From Hyphomicrobiaceae bacterium (GTDB lineage: Bacteria; Pseudomonadota; Alphaproteobacteria; Rhizobiales; HXMU1428-3), in NCBI GenBank assembly GCA_028285025.1, contig JANQQH010000362.1:1-14317 (forward strand): a stretch of DNA of 14,317 nt, written 5' to 3'. A program made the position numbers and the translations under genes. Below are positions 5,976 to 13,841 of the stretch, one piece after another; the first letter of the stretch is position 1, and each line of letters opens with the position of its first letter. Below the pieces are notes generated by a model. That model was not told the DNA's origin. It made no database searches and saw only the letters and a list, made by a program, of their open reading frames with translations.

Positions 5976-7214
5976 ATGACAGATACCACAAACACACCCT
6001 GGCTCACCATCATTGGTCTCACCCCAAACGGCCATGCTGGCTTGTCTTTTCATGCACAAGCTCTCATACACGCCGCCCGCTTACTCATTGGCAGCAAGCG
6101 CCAATTAGACCTGATCCCTGAAACGGCTTCGCCTGCCTCAAGAGAACAATGGCCAAGTCCAATACAACCTCGACTGGAAAGCCTAACATCTGAAAAACCC
6201 CAAAGCACAGTTATCCTTGCCACAGGCGATCCCTATTGTTGGGGCATTGCTGAATACTTTGCAAAACACCTCCCCGCAAATCAAATGCAAACCATTCCAG
6301 CCCCTTCCATTATCTCACTCATTTGCGCAAAAATGCGCTGGCCAAGCGCAACAACCCAAAGCCTATCTTTATGCAGCCAACCCATTGAGAGCCTGGCCCG
6401 CTTGTTAGAACCAGGCAAAAACATAATCACTCTTTCCGCCAAGGGCGACCATCCAAACCAAATAGCCAAATATCTAATCGATAACGGTTATAAAAATTCA
6501 ACCATAACCGTGCTTGAAAATTTAGGCTCTGATCAAGAAGCCATCACCCAAACAACCCCTGAAAAACTACTAGATGCAAAACCGTTCTGCGCTCTAAACA
6601 GTCTAGCCATTACGCTAACAACACACCCAACAGTCCAGCGCCTAACCACGTCACCTGGCTTACCCGACAGCGCCTTTGAACATGATGGCCAGCTGACCAA
6701 ACAAAATATGCGCGCCATCACCTTAGCTCACCTGCGTCCCTCTTATGGGGAATGTTTGTGGGACATTGGCTGTGGCAATGGCTCAATCAGCATTGAATGG
6801 CTCCGTGCTGCCCAAAACACCCACGCCATCGCCATTGAGCAAAACCCCCAAAGAGCGGCCCGCACCAAAATCAACGCAAAAAAATTAGGCGTGCCTCATC
6901 TAGAATTAATAGAAGGTCAAGCCCCTGACTGTTTGAAAAATTTAAAAACCCCAGACGCCATCTTCATAGGCGGCGGCATCTCAACCCCAAATCTACTAGA
7001 AACCGCCCTCAAAGCATTGAATCCAAATGGCCGCCTGGTGGCAAATACTGTAACCCTAGAAGGCCAAGCCCAACTGCTCCACGCTCACCAAACCCATGGC
7101 GGCGCTCTTACACAGCTTTCAATAGAACAAGCTGACCCCGTCGGCACCTTCCACGGCTGGCGCCCGCAAATGCCCATAAGCCAATGGGTCTATCAAAAAC
7201 ATAATGAAGTTTAG
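5976..7214 (+). CDS. cobL: Precorrin-6B (6Y) C5,15-methyltransferase, decarboxylating, CobL
   Basis: CobL methylates C5 and C15 of precorrin-6B with SAM and decarboxylates the C12 acetate, giving precorrin-8x. The 412-residue protein is a fusion of two domains. Residues about 10-200 are CbiE-like tetrapyrrole methylase (WLTIIGLTPNGHAGLS near the start, ATGDPYCWGIAEYF in the middle). Residues about 225-400 are CbiT-like (GQLTKQNMRAITLAHLRP, SAM-binding LWDIGCGNGSISIEWL at about 260-275, then DAIFIGGGIS). This fused form is usual in aerobic-pathway bacteria. No clear Shine-Dalgarno sequence precedes the ATG, but WLTIIG begins only nine codons in, so the start fits the family. It follows cobK by 58 bp, a gap with a T8 run but no convincing hairpin. 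A long palindrome begins 10 bp after the stop codon. Confidence 0.95.
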   Translation: MTDTTNTPWLTIIGLTPNGHAGLSFHAQALIHAARLLIGSKRQLDLIPETASPASREQWPSPIQPRLESLTSEKPQSTVILATGDPYCWGIAEYFAKHLPANQMQTIPAPSIISLICAKMRWPSATTQSLSLCSQPIESLARLLEPGKNIITLSAKGDHPNQIAKYLIDNGYKNSTITVLENLGSDQEAITQTTPEKLLDAKPFCALNSLAITLTTHPTVQRLTTSPGLPDSAFEHDGQLTKQNMRAITLAHLRPSYGECLWDIGCGNGSISIEWLRAAQNTHAIAIEQNPQRAARTKINAKKLGVPHLELIEGQAPDCLKNLKTPDAIFIGGGISTPNLLETALKALNPNGRLVANTVTLEGQAQLLHAHQTHGGALTQLSIEQADPVGTFHGWRPQMPISQWVYQKHNEV

Positions 7215-7224
7215 AGCCTAGTTC

Positions 7225-7348
7225 GTGCCTTAATTTCCATGGTTAGACTTTGGCATTTTGAAATCGCTTGTCAAGGATTTCACTTGCGCTCCGCGTCCTT
7301 GACAAGCGATTTCAAAATGCCAAAGTCTAACCATGGAAATTAAGGCAC
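7225..7348. repeat. Long palindromic repeat, copy 1 (53-bp perfect arms)
   Basis: Left arm 7225-7277 and right arm 7296-7348 are perfect reverse complements over 53 bp, beginning GTGCCTTAATTTCCATGG and ending TTGTCAAGGA at the inner side. The 18-nt centre holds a mini-hairpin GCG-CTC-CGC (7286-7294). It lies between the convergent cobL and HemY_N genes, 10 bp after one stop codon and 18 bp before the other, and could act as a two-way transcription block or mRNA-end stabiliser. It has no coding capacity and no adjacent target duplication. A related but diverged copy is at 13701-13820, so it is a repeat family and not a single terminator. Perfect arms suggest recent origin or active homogenisation. 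Confidence 0.95.
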
Positions 7349-7366
7349 CCCTCAGGCATACGCGAT

Positions 7367-9055
7367 CTAATACCTTACAGGTCGCATACCCTTTATCGTT
7401 CCTGTATCATCACCATCAGTATCAATCCCCGGGTCATCTGGCGCAGGAGGAGCCACATAAATCTTCGCCCGCTTACGCCGACGTTTTTTCTTTGGTATAT
7501 TTTCTTCTTTTTCGTTTTTTTCACGCGCCGCCTCTTTACTTTGCGGCTCGTCCTTTTCAGGCTCAATTATCTCCGGCTCAACAACCTCAACCGGTTCAGC
7601 CTCTGCTTTGCTCTCTTCCTCTGGCTCTTCAGCTGTTTCAACCACCACAGGCAATTGCTCGTCATACGCGTCTTCAAAAGGCTCTTGCGGCTCCTTTGCC
7701 TCATCCAAAGCCTCAGCGGTTAACAAACCAGCAATCATATGTTTTAGCGTTACACTGTCATCTCTTGCCATCTCATCTTGGTCTGGCACCTTCCATTCAA
7801 AAGCATCCAACCGACCAGAAATTGGCGAAACCGGTGCCCAGTCATCAAACACTGTCCCATCAGCCACCCATTGCAGATCAGGTGGTGCAGAAACAGCACG
7901 GGCCAACCATTCACGTATCACCCCTTTGTTGCCAGTCTCTTGCGTCTCAATCCGTGCCATTAAGGTGCACACCTTCTGACTTGGCCGCCCACGCACCAAA
8001 GGCCCCAAGCTTTCACGCGCCAAAGTCCAATCTTGTGCTTCAACTGCTGCTTGCGCTACAGCCATTGCCGCCTCTTTATGACCCGGCGTTAAACTGGCCA
8101 AAGATTGGATCCGGGTTAAACGATCACGCACACTATCACCAGGACGTGCAAAGGCGCTCACCATCGCCAAATCTGGATGCGGTGCTAGTTTCCAACATTT
8201 GCGCACAATCTTTAACGCATTGGTCATGTGCGATTTGCTGGCATTGATCCGCCCGGCAATCACAGCCGCTGGAATTAAGCCTGGCGCCAACCTCACCGCT
8301 TCCATTGCATAGCCCAAAGCCTCATCTATCCGGCTGTCTTCAAGCTCTTGCGCCAAAGCAGTTAACAACACCGCCCGCTGTCGCTTGGCCTTTTTGGCCT
8401 CAAGATGTCCCTGAACTTGGGCAATTTTAAGCGTCTCTAGGGCCTGGGCCCAAGCTGAGCGCTTGCACTGCAAATCAAACAACCCCATCACAGCCCATTG
8501 CAAATCGCCGCGCCGTTTGACCGCTCTGGCCACATATTGTTCAGCCGCCACAAATTCCTTTTGCTCCAGCGCCAACAAATATAGCCCGCGCAGTCCCATA
8601 ATTTCGGTGTCAGAGGCGGCCAACATGCTTTCATAAATCCGTGTAGCCTGGCCCGTATCACCCTTTAATTGCGCGGCTTGCGCCCGCAGCATTTGCGTCA
8701 TCGGATCATTTGGCAAGGCTTTGCGCGCCTGATCAGCCAAACGATGAGCTTTACTTTTATCCCCTGCCCCAATGGCAATCAGCCCACTGCTTAAAGCGGC
8801 CAAGCCTTTTTCCTGTTTTTTACGGCTAAAATAACGCGACAAAGCGCCAGGGGAGGTCAAAATCATCCGAAACAAAGACCAGCCCAACATTACCAGCAAA
8901 ACAAGTGCTGCAAACACTATCACTGCCTGCATGAGTGTTGGTTGAATTTCTCCTCCTGGCCATTGGATGATCAATTTACCATCCATATCCGCCACCAGCG
9001 ACAATCCAAAGGAAAGCACGCCAATAATTAAAATGAAAAAGAATATCCGAAACAT
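7367..9055 (-). CDS. hemY: HemY N-terminal-domain / TPR membrane protein
   Basis: This is the proteobacterial HemY_N family, an inner-membrane protein with TPR repeats that is encoded with heme genes. It is not the protoporphyrinogen oxidase that shares the name. Its exact role in heme synthesis is unclear. Of 562 residues, two membrane helices lie at about 1-22 and 42-64 with a short loop between them (DMDGKLIIQWPGG). The family pattern SRKKQEKGLAALSSGLIAIG follows, then helical TPR-like repeats to about residue 430. The C-terminus is a long acidic Glu/Pro-rich tail, then the basic cluster KKKRRRKRAK (522-531) and APPAPDDPGID, an ending frequently seen in alphaproteobacterial members. The start is 59 bp after the mitofilin-like stop, and both are probably on one transcript. 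The ribosome binding site is weak. The stop lies 18 bp from the palindromic repeat. Confidence 0.9.
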   Translation of the reverse strand: MFRIFFFILIIGVLSFGLSLVADMDGKLIIQWPGGEIQPTLMQAVIVFAALVLLVMLGWSLFRMILTSPGALSRYFSRKKQEKGLAALSSGLIAIGAGDKSKAHRLADQARKALPNDPMTQMLRAQAAQLKGDTGQATRIYESMLAASDTEIMGLRGLYLLALEQKEFVAAEQYVARAVKRRGDLQWAVMGLFDLQCKRSAWAQALETLKIAQVQGHLEAKKAKRQRAVLLTALAQELEDSRIDEALGYAMEAVRLAPGLIPAAVIAGRINASKSHMTNALKIVRKCWKLAPHPDLAMVSAFARPGDSVRDRLTRIQSLASLTPGHKEAAMAVAQAAVEAQDWTLARESLGPLVRGRPSQKVCTLMARIETQETGNKGVIREWLARAVSAPPDLQWVADGTVFDDWAPVSPISGRLDAFEWKVPDQDEMARDDSVTLKHMIAGLLTAEALDEAKEPQEPFEDAYDEQLPVVVETAEEPEEESKAEAEPVEVVEPEIIEPEKDEPQSKEAAREKNEKEENIPKKKRRRKRAKIYVAPPAPDDPGIDTDGDDTGTIKGMRPVRY

Positions 9056-9114
9056 CTAACCCAACACCCTTAAATTACCGACAATACCCATTGCAAAGAC
9101 CCCAGCCTTACCAG

Positions 9115-10593
9115 CTAGTCTTGCCTGGGTTGCAGCGAGGTTAACAATTGATCCTCTAATTTATGCATCGCTTGTTCAACCAAAAGCCTTGCTTTTAATT
9201 TGGTAAGCCAAGGGGCAATCACCTGTTGCGCCTTTGGCTGCAATTGGCTGGCCTCGCTTACCACCTGTTCTAAATGACCCTGTTTAAATTTATGTTCCAT
9301 ACGGGCCAGCACCGCCTCACTGCTATCACCTTTCACATCACCTGTACGCCGATAACGAAACGTGCTGCGCGCTTTTTGCGTAAGCTTATCCCAGGTTGTT
9401 GTAGACTCAACAGCGGTCTCATCAGCAATCGCTTTGCTGGCCAAAGCCGGAAACGCCTCCATCAAGCTTTGCTCACTGGTAAGCCCCTCATGGGACAATT
9501 GTTCCAACAAACTAAAATCTCGGGCCAAAGCGGATTGCTCTCCCGACAAACGCTTAACAGCTTCCAGTTCATTTGAAAATCCGCTGCCTTGTTCCATTGC
9601 ACGCTTTAAGTTGGCAAAGGCCAAGGCCAAAGCACTACGACGAGCCGTTTCATGCGCATCTTGTTCTAATTTTTTTAAACGACCCATTTGCGCATCAATC
9701 TCGGTGATTTGCGCTTTTAAGCCTTGCACTTGCGCTTCCAAAACATCTTTAGAAACACTGCCCGAACGAACTCCCTCAACAGAACCGCGCAATTGCTCAA
9801 AATTAGAAACGAATTGATTTGAGCGCGCCTCCAGCCTAGCCAAACGTTTGCCAAGTTCATCAGCTGTTAGCTTCACACCCTCAATTTGCACCAAAGATTC
9901 TTGAGCGGCAACAATCTTAGAAAGCTTGGTCACTTCCTGGCGCAATTCATTTGAAAAGCTATTCTTCACATCTGTTAACTGTTGATCAAGCCGGGCTTCA
10001 ATACCGTTCATTTTTGTTGCCAGAGCGGCCACCCCTTCAATGCGCTCATCACCAGCCTCAGCCGTCTTTGCCACATCAGCCAGCAAAGCGTCCATTTTAT
10101 CTAACCGCTCGAGCACACCTTGAGCACTTTGTCCATTATCAACTTTTTCTTGCAACGCGGCCATCTGTTGAGACAATTCATCAGCCCCGGTTGACTCTAT
10201 CAAAGTCTCCAATCCTAAAATTTTTTCAGTCAAGCTCTCAAGGGTTAGCTTGTCTTGATCATGAGTGACCAATTTCGGCATAAATTGCTGGCCGCCCAGT
10301 GCCAACACAGCGCCAATGACACCAGCCGCCAAAGTTTTGATAAAAGATCCCCCACCAGAGCTTTGTTTTTTTGCCACAACTTGGGTTTCTTCTGATTTCA
10401 CATCTTCTTTTTTAACTGTTTTTTCCTGTTTTGGATCTTTTTGCTCAGTATCTTTTGATTTGGAACCAGAGCTCTTTTTCTCAGATTCTTCAGGGCCTTT
10501 AGAGGCCTTTTTTACTTCTTCAGCCTCAAGATCAAGTGTCTGAGCTGGCCGTTTGGAAGATTTTGTATCTTGATTGTCAGTGCGCCGTGCCAT
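9115..10593 (-). CDS. Mitofilin/Mic60-like inner-membrane protein (COG4223)
   Basis: The alphaproteobacterial relative of mitochondrial Mic60, linked to inner-membrane architecture and usually encoded between hemD and hemY, as here. From ATG 10593 it has 492 residues. Residues 1-80 are a charged, low-complexity Lys/Glu/Ser segment, cytoplasmic by topology. One membrane helix lies at about 84-104 (FIKTLAAGVIGAVLALGGQQ). A long periplasmic coiled coil covers about 115-340 (heptad-rich, for example LDKMDALLADVAKTAEAGDE). The C-terminal part, from about 345, is the mitofilin-type helical region ending in QAMHKLEDQLLTSLQPRQD. TAGGAG stands 8 nt before ATG 10593. A GTG codon directly before it (10596) is a less well spaced alternative. 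A 195 bp gap separates it from hemD, so it may have its own promoter. Confidence 0.88.
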   Translation of the reverse strand: MARRTDNQDTKSSKRPAQTLDLEAEEVKKASKGPEESEKKSSGSKSKDTEQKDPKQEKTVKKEDVKSEETQVVAKKQSSGGGSFIKTLAAGVIGAVLALGGQQFMPKLVTHDQDKLTLESLTEKILGLETLIESTGADELSQQMAALQEKVDNGQSAQGVLERLDKMDALLADVAKTAEAGDERIEGVAALATKMNGIEARLDQQLTDVKNSFSNELRQEVTKLSKIVAAQESLVQIEGVKLTADELGKRLARLEARSNQFVSNFEQLRGSVEGVRSGSVSKDVLEAQVQGLKAQITEIDAQMGRLKKLEQDAHETARRSALALAFANLKRAMEQGSGFSNELEAVKRLSGEQSALARDFSLLEQLSHEGLTSEQSLMEAFPALASKAIADETAVESTTTWDKLTQKARSTFRYRRTGDVKGDSSEAVLARMEHKFKQGHLEQVVSEASQLQPKAQQVIAPWLTKLKARLLVEQAMHKLEDQLLTSLQPRQD

Positions 10594-10698
10594 CACCTAA
10601 ACTCCTACCCGCTAAAAAAACCCAAACAACAGCAAACAATGCCGCAAAACGAAGTACCATAATATCTACATAAGACCCCAAACCAAAAATACGACCAA

Positions 10699-10704
10699 AT
10701 TATA
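10699..10704 (-). promoter_or_regulatory. Candidate -10 element upstream of the Mic60-like gene
   Basis: Reading on the minus strand, TATAAT occurs within the 195 bp gap between hemD and the mitofilin-like gene, about 105 bp before that start codon. No TTGACA-like -35 box is found 16-18 bp upstream, so this rests on one hexamer in an AT-rich gap. The gap otherwise shows no ORF, strong hairpin or repeat. Confidence 0.2.
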
Positions 10705-10791
10705 AACCAAATGTCACCAACATATGAGATTTTCTATATTTTTTGCCATTGAACAGAAAAATATCTCTAAAATATAGCAAGTTAAAAATTT

Positions 10792-11511
10792 TCAGCGCTG
10801 TAATAATCCAATCAAAGCCTCTTGGCTGGGCTGAGGGGCTATAAAAATTTTTTCCTGCGGCACATCAATTAAGTGATCCGCCACAGCTTGAGACAGACAA
10901 AAATGCGTAAGGTTTTTCTTCACCCCCTCAAGCCTGGCCTTCCCCATGAACCTTTGATAGGCGCGGGCCGTGCGCGGCGACATTAAAACCACATCGCTTA
11001 TGGCCCCATTGACCAGTTGTGCTTTAAATTCAGTCGCCAAACCACCCACTTCATTCATGCGATAACTCACCACTTCAACAATTGATACATTTTCTGCGGC
11101 CAAAGCTTGCTTTAAATCAAATGCCAGATCCTCGCCGCGCCAAAAAAACAAAGGAGCCGTGCCCTCAAAGCTTTTCTTAATGAAAGGAACCAAACAAGCT
11201 GCCCCGCCCCCTTGTGTAACATCGGGAAACCGCACATCTTTAAACCCAAGCTCAAAGGCCATATTTGCCGTTGCAGACCCCACTGCAAACAAAGGCAAAT
11301 TCCACCAAGACTCTGGAAAGAGACTCGCAACAGCCCCTCTCAACCCATTGCGACTGGTCACGATTAAACCACCAACTTCGCGAACACCTGAATAATCAAT
11401 GGCAAGCAACTCCAACTCTAACAAAGGATAACAACAATAAGCCAGGCCCCGCTCAGACAAAGCCGTCGCCAAACGGCAAGCATCAGCCTGTGGCCTTGTG
11501 ATCCAAATCAT
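10792..11511 (-). CDS. hemD: Uroporphyrinogen-III synthase HemD
   Basis: HemD cyclises hydroxymethylbilane with inversion of ring D, giving uroporphyrinogen III, from which both heme and cobalamin are made. The 239-residue product has the family's usual length and two-lobed layout. The N-terminal ITRPQADACRLATAL is a HemD hallmark, then LIVTSRNGLRGAV, LFAVGSATANMAFELGF, and in the second lobe FFWRGEDLAFDL, VVSYRM and VLMSPRTARAYQRF. HemD sequences diverge greatly, but these motifs together with the place next to hemC make the call firm. The ATG lies 5 bp after the hemC stop, and the TAAGG around that stop can act as ribosome binding site, which indicates translational coupling. Nothing is broken. 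Confidence 0.95.
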   Translation of the reverse strand: MIWITRPQADACRLATALSERGLAYCCYPLLELELLAIDYSGVREVGGLIVTSRNGLRGAVASLFPESWWNLPLFAVGSATANMAFELGFKDVRFPDVTQGGGAACLVPFIKKSFEGTAPLFFWRGEDLAFDLKQALAAENVSIVEVVSYRMNEVGGLATEFKAQLVNGAISDVVLMSPRTARAYQRFMGKARLEGVKKNLTHFCLSQAVADHLIDVPQEKIFIAPQPSQEALIGLLQR

Positions 11512-11516
11512 ATGCC

Positions 11517-12449
11517 TTATACCATCGCTGCCATAAAATCAGGTCCTGCTCGGTCAATTAAAGTTTCGGCCAATAATATCCCAATCGCTTGCCCTTCACC
11601 AACAGATCCGGTTAAACGATCAGAAAATTCTTCAGACCCATCAGGCGCCAAAATTTGCCCCCGTAAGGAAAGACGGTCACCCTCCAGTTTCGCCAACGCA
11701 GCTATGGGTGTGCGGCAAGATCCATCAAGCCGTTTTAAAAACGCCCGCTCACACGACACAACTGTAAAACTTGTCTGGTCATTGAGCGGCGCCAACAAAG
11801 GTTCTACCCGCTCATCGCCGACCCGGCATTCAAGCCCAATCGCCCCTTGGGCAACAGCAGGCAACATCTCTTCAGGGTCAATTGCACAAGTAATATGATC
11901 TTTCATCCCCAACCTGTTCAACCCAGCTACCGCCAAAAAGGTCGCTGCCACTTCACCTCGTTCCAATTTTTCTAACCTTGTTTGCACAGAGCCGCGAAAC
12001 ATCACCACGTCTAAATCTGGACGCACCACTTTGATTTGCGCTTGTCGGCGCAAACTAGAAGTCCCCACTTTAGACCCTTGTGGTAAGCTCACTAAATCTG
12101 GCGCGACGAGACTTATAAACCCATCCCTAACATCTTCACGCGGCAACATAGCACGAATATGCAAACCATCAGGCAATTGGGTCTGTACATCTTTCATCGA
12201 ATGCACCGCCAAATCAATTCTGCCATCCAAAAGCGCTTCTTCAATCTCTTTAGTAAACAGCCCCTTGCCACCAAAGTCCCGCAGTGCTTTATCTTGAATT
12301 TGATCCCCTTGGGTTTTGATCACTTCAATCTTAATTTGTTCGTCTGCAAAACCATGCGCTGCCTTTAACCGATCTCGCGTCTCATACGCTTGCGCCAAAG
12401 CAAGCGGGCTGCCTCTTGTCCCAAGGATCAGCGGACCATCCATAATCAT
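11517..12449 (-). CDS. hemC: Porphobilinogen deaminase (hydroxymethylbilane synthase) HemC
   Basis: HemC joins four porphobilinogen units into hydroxymethylbilane using a dipyrromethane cofactor. The protein has 310 residues, the usual size. Motifs in order: LILGTRGSPLALAQ (7-20), KTQGDQIQDK (45-54), GGKGLFTKEIEEALL (60-74), AVHSMKDVQT with catalytic D87, VGTSSLRRQAQI (128-139), FRGSVQTRLEKL, LAVAGLNRLG, LPAVAQGAIGLEC, and LDGSCRTPIA with the cofactor-binding C245. GGGAG precedes the ATG at 12449, with a second ATG two codons on that is also usable. It is the first gene of hemC-hemD and is divergent from tsaD over 140 bp, where no convincing promoter or operator was recognised. Confidence 0.97.
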   Translation of the reverse strand: MIMDGPLILGTRGSPLALAQAYETRDRLKAAHGFADEQIKIEVIKTQGDQIQDKALRDFGGKGLFTKEIEEALLDGRIDLAVHSMKDVQTQLPDGLHIRAMLPREDVRDGFISLVAPDLVSLPQGSKVGTSSLRRQAQIKVVRPDLDVVMFRGSVQTRLEKLERGEVAATFLAVAGLNRLGMKDHITCAIDPEEMLPAVAQGAIGLECRVGDERVEPLLAPLNDQTSFTVVSCERAFLKRLDGSCRTPIAALAKLEGDRLSLRGQILAPDGSEEFSDRLTGSVGEGQAIGILLAETLIDRAGPDFMAAMV

Positions 12450-12589
12450 TTCACTCCCACATGATTTAATCCGTTATAAATCTTGTCTCTATCACAAAAT
12501 TTAAACCGCCCGATAGCCTTAAAACACTTTAAAGCCCTCAAGAAGCATAAAAAACTTGCGTCACCGCCCAACTTTGCTATGCCAAACCC

Positions 12590-13684
12590 ATGCAATCAAA
12601 AACCCTAACCCTTCTTGCCATTGAAACCAGCTGCGATGAAACCGCAGCCAGTGTTGTGCGCCGTCATGAAGATGGCACAGGCCAAATCGTATCCAACATT
12701 GTACGCAGCCAGTTAAAAGAACACGCAGCCTTTGGCGGTGTGGTGCCAGAAATTGCCGCCCGCGCACATATTGAAAACCTAGACACCCTCATCAAAGCCG
12801 CTTTAACAGACGCCAATATAACCTTAGATGACCTTAATGGCATTGGCGCCACAGCTGGCCCCGGCCTCATTGGCGGCCTTTTGGTAGGCATGATGACAGC
12901 TAAAGCAATCGCCGCGGTGAAAAAAATTCCCTTCATTGCCGTCAACCACCTTGAAGGTCACGCCCTGACCGTCGGCCTCACCCACAATCAAAAACCACCC
13001 TATTTGCTCCTGCTGGTCTCCGGCGGCCACACGCAGCTCATCTGGGTGCAAGACATTGGCCGCTACACCCGCATCGGCAGCACCATTGACGACGCTTTGG
13101 GCGAAGCGTTTGACAAAACCGCCAAACTTTTAGGCCTGGGCTATCCTGGCGGGCCTGAAGTTGAAAAATGGGCCCAAAATGGCGACCCGAACCGGTTCGA
13201 CTTGCCAAAACCTTTAAAAGCAAACAAACAGCCAAACTTTTCTTTTTCCGGTTTAAAAACCGCTTTGCGCCAAAAGGCACAAAAATGCGAACCCCTAAGC
13301 GAGCAAGACATAAAAGACCTATGCGCCTCTTTTCAGCGCGCTTTAATCACCAGCGTGATTGACCGGTTAGAACTAGGCATTAAAAACGTAAGCACCCGTT
13401 TTGCCCCTCAAAAAGCGTTTCCCATTGTCGTTGCCGGCGGCGTTGCTGCCAACAAATCATTGCGCGCAGAACTAGAACATCTAACACAAAAAGCAAACCA
13501 TCCCCTCATTATCCCGCCGTTTGACTTATGCACGGATAACGCAGCCATGATCGCCTGGGCCGCCGCTGAACATTTATCCCGTGGCCACCAAGACCCTTTA
13601 ACAACCCCTGCCAGATCCCGCTGGCCGTTGGACGAACAATCGACCCCGATCCTAGGTTCTGGCAAAGCAGGAGCTAAAGCTTAA
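12590..13684 (+). CDS. tsaD: tRNA N6-adenosine threonylcarbamoyltransferase TsaD
   Basis: TsaD transfers the threonylcarbamoyl group to A37 of ANN-decoding tRNAs (t6A), working with TsaB and TsaE in bacteria. The product is 364 residues. Motifs: AIETSCDETAASVV (10-23), the family signature around GGVVPEIAARAHIENL, the metal-binding NHLEGH (H120, H124), LLVSGGHTQL (141-150), the ATP-binding GSTIDDALGEAFDKTAKLLG and YPGGPEVE, SFSGLKTALRQ, VVAGGVAANKSLR, and the late PPFDLCTDNAAMIAWA. All expected ligands appear intact. No Shine-Dalgarno sequence is visible before the ATG, but the conserved AIETSCDET begins at the usual distance. It is divergent from hemC and upstream of gpsA, a layout common in alphaproteobacteria. 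A long palindrome begins 16 bp after its stop. Confidence 0.97.
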   Translation: MQSKTLTLLAIETSCDETAASVVRRHEDGTGQIVSNIVRSQLKEHAAFGGVVPEIAARAHIENLDTLIKAALTDANITLDDLNGIGATAGPGLIGGLLVGMMTAKAIAAVKKIPFIAVNHLEGHALTVGLTHNQKPPYLLLLVSGGHTQLIWVQDIGRYTRIGSTIDDALGEAFDKTAKLLGLGYPGGPEVEKWAQNGDPNRFDLPKPLKANKQPNFSFSGLKTALRQKAQKCEPLSEQDIKDLCASFQRALITSVIDRLELGIKNVSTRFAPQKAFPIVVAGGVAANKSLRAELEHLTQKANHPLIIPPFDLCTDNAAMIAWAAAEHLSRGHQDPLTTPARSRWPLDEQSTPILGSGKAGAKA

Positions 13685-13700
13685 AACTTCGCCAAACCAA

Positions 13701-13820
13701 GCCTTAATTGCCATGGTGAGATTTTTGCATTTTAAAAGTCCATGTCAAGGACGTGCAACGCTTCGTATATCCTTGACATGGACTTTTAAAATGCGAAAGT
13801 CTTATCATGGAATTTAAGGC
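13701..13820. repeat. Long palindromic repeat, copy 2
   Basis: Left arm 13701-13751 and right arm 13770-13820 pair over 51 positions with six non-Watson-Crick sites. The innermost 25 bp (13727-13751 with 13770-13794) are perfect. The 18-nt centre holds a mini-hairpin ACG-CTT-CGT (13758-13766). It shares GCCTTAATT, CCATGG, GCATTTT and TGTCAAGGA with copy 1 at 7225-7348, with the same arm and centre lengths. It starts 16 bp after the tsaD stop and ends 21 bp before the gpsA start, so it stands between two codirectional genes and may uncouple their expression. A second TTAAGGC (13825-13831) lies just outside the right arm. Confidence 0.93.
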
Positions 13821-13841
13821 GGACCTTAAGGCACAATATCT

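Noticed and set aside
7333..8247. 304-codon plus-strand frame rich in Pro, His and Gln
   Set aside because: It is wholly antisense to the HemY_N gene apart from its first codons in the palindrome, has no recognisable family, and its composition is that expected from the complement of an Ala/Glu/Leu-rich gene.
9362..9817. 151-codon plus-strand frame rich in Ser, Ala and Cys
   Set aside because: It is antisense to the Mic60-like coiled-coil gene, with no ribosome binding site or family similarity; a shadow frame.
13701..13820. Palindrome copy 2 as a transposon-type MITE
   Set aside because: No target-site duplication or transposase-like terminal sequence could be shown with two copies; kept as a palindromic repeat only.
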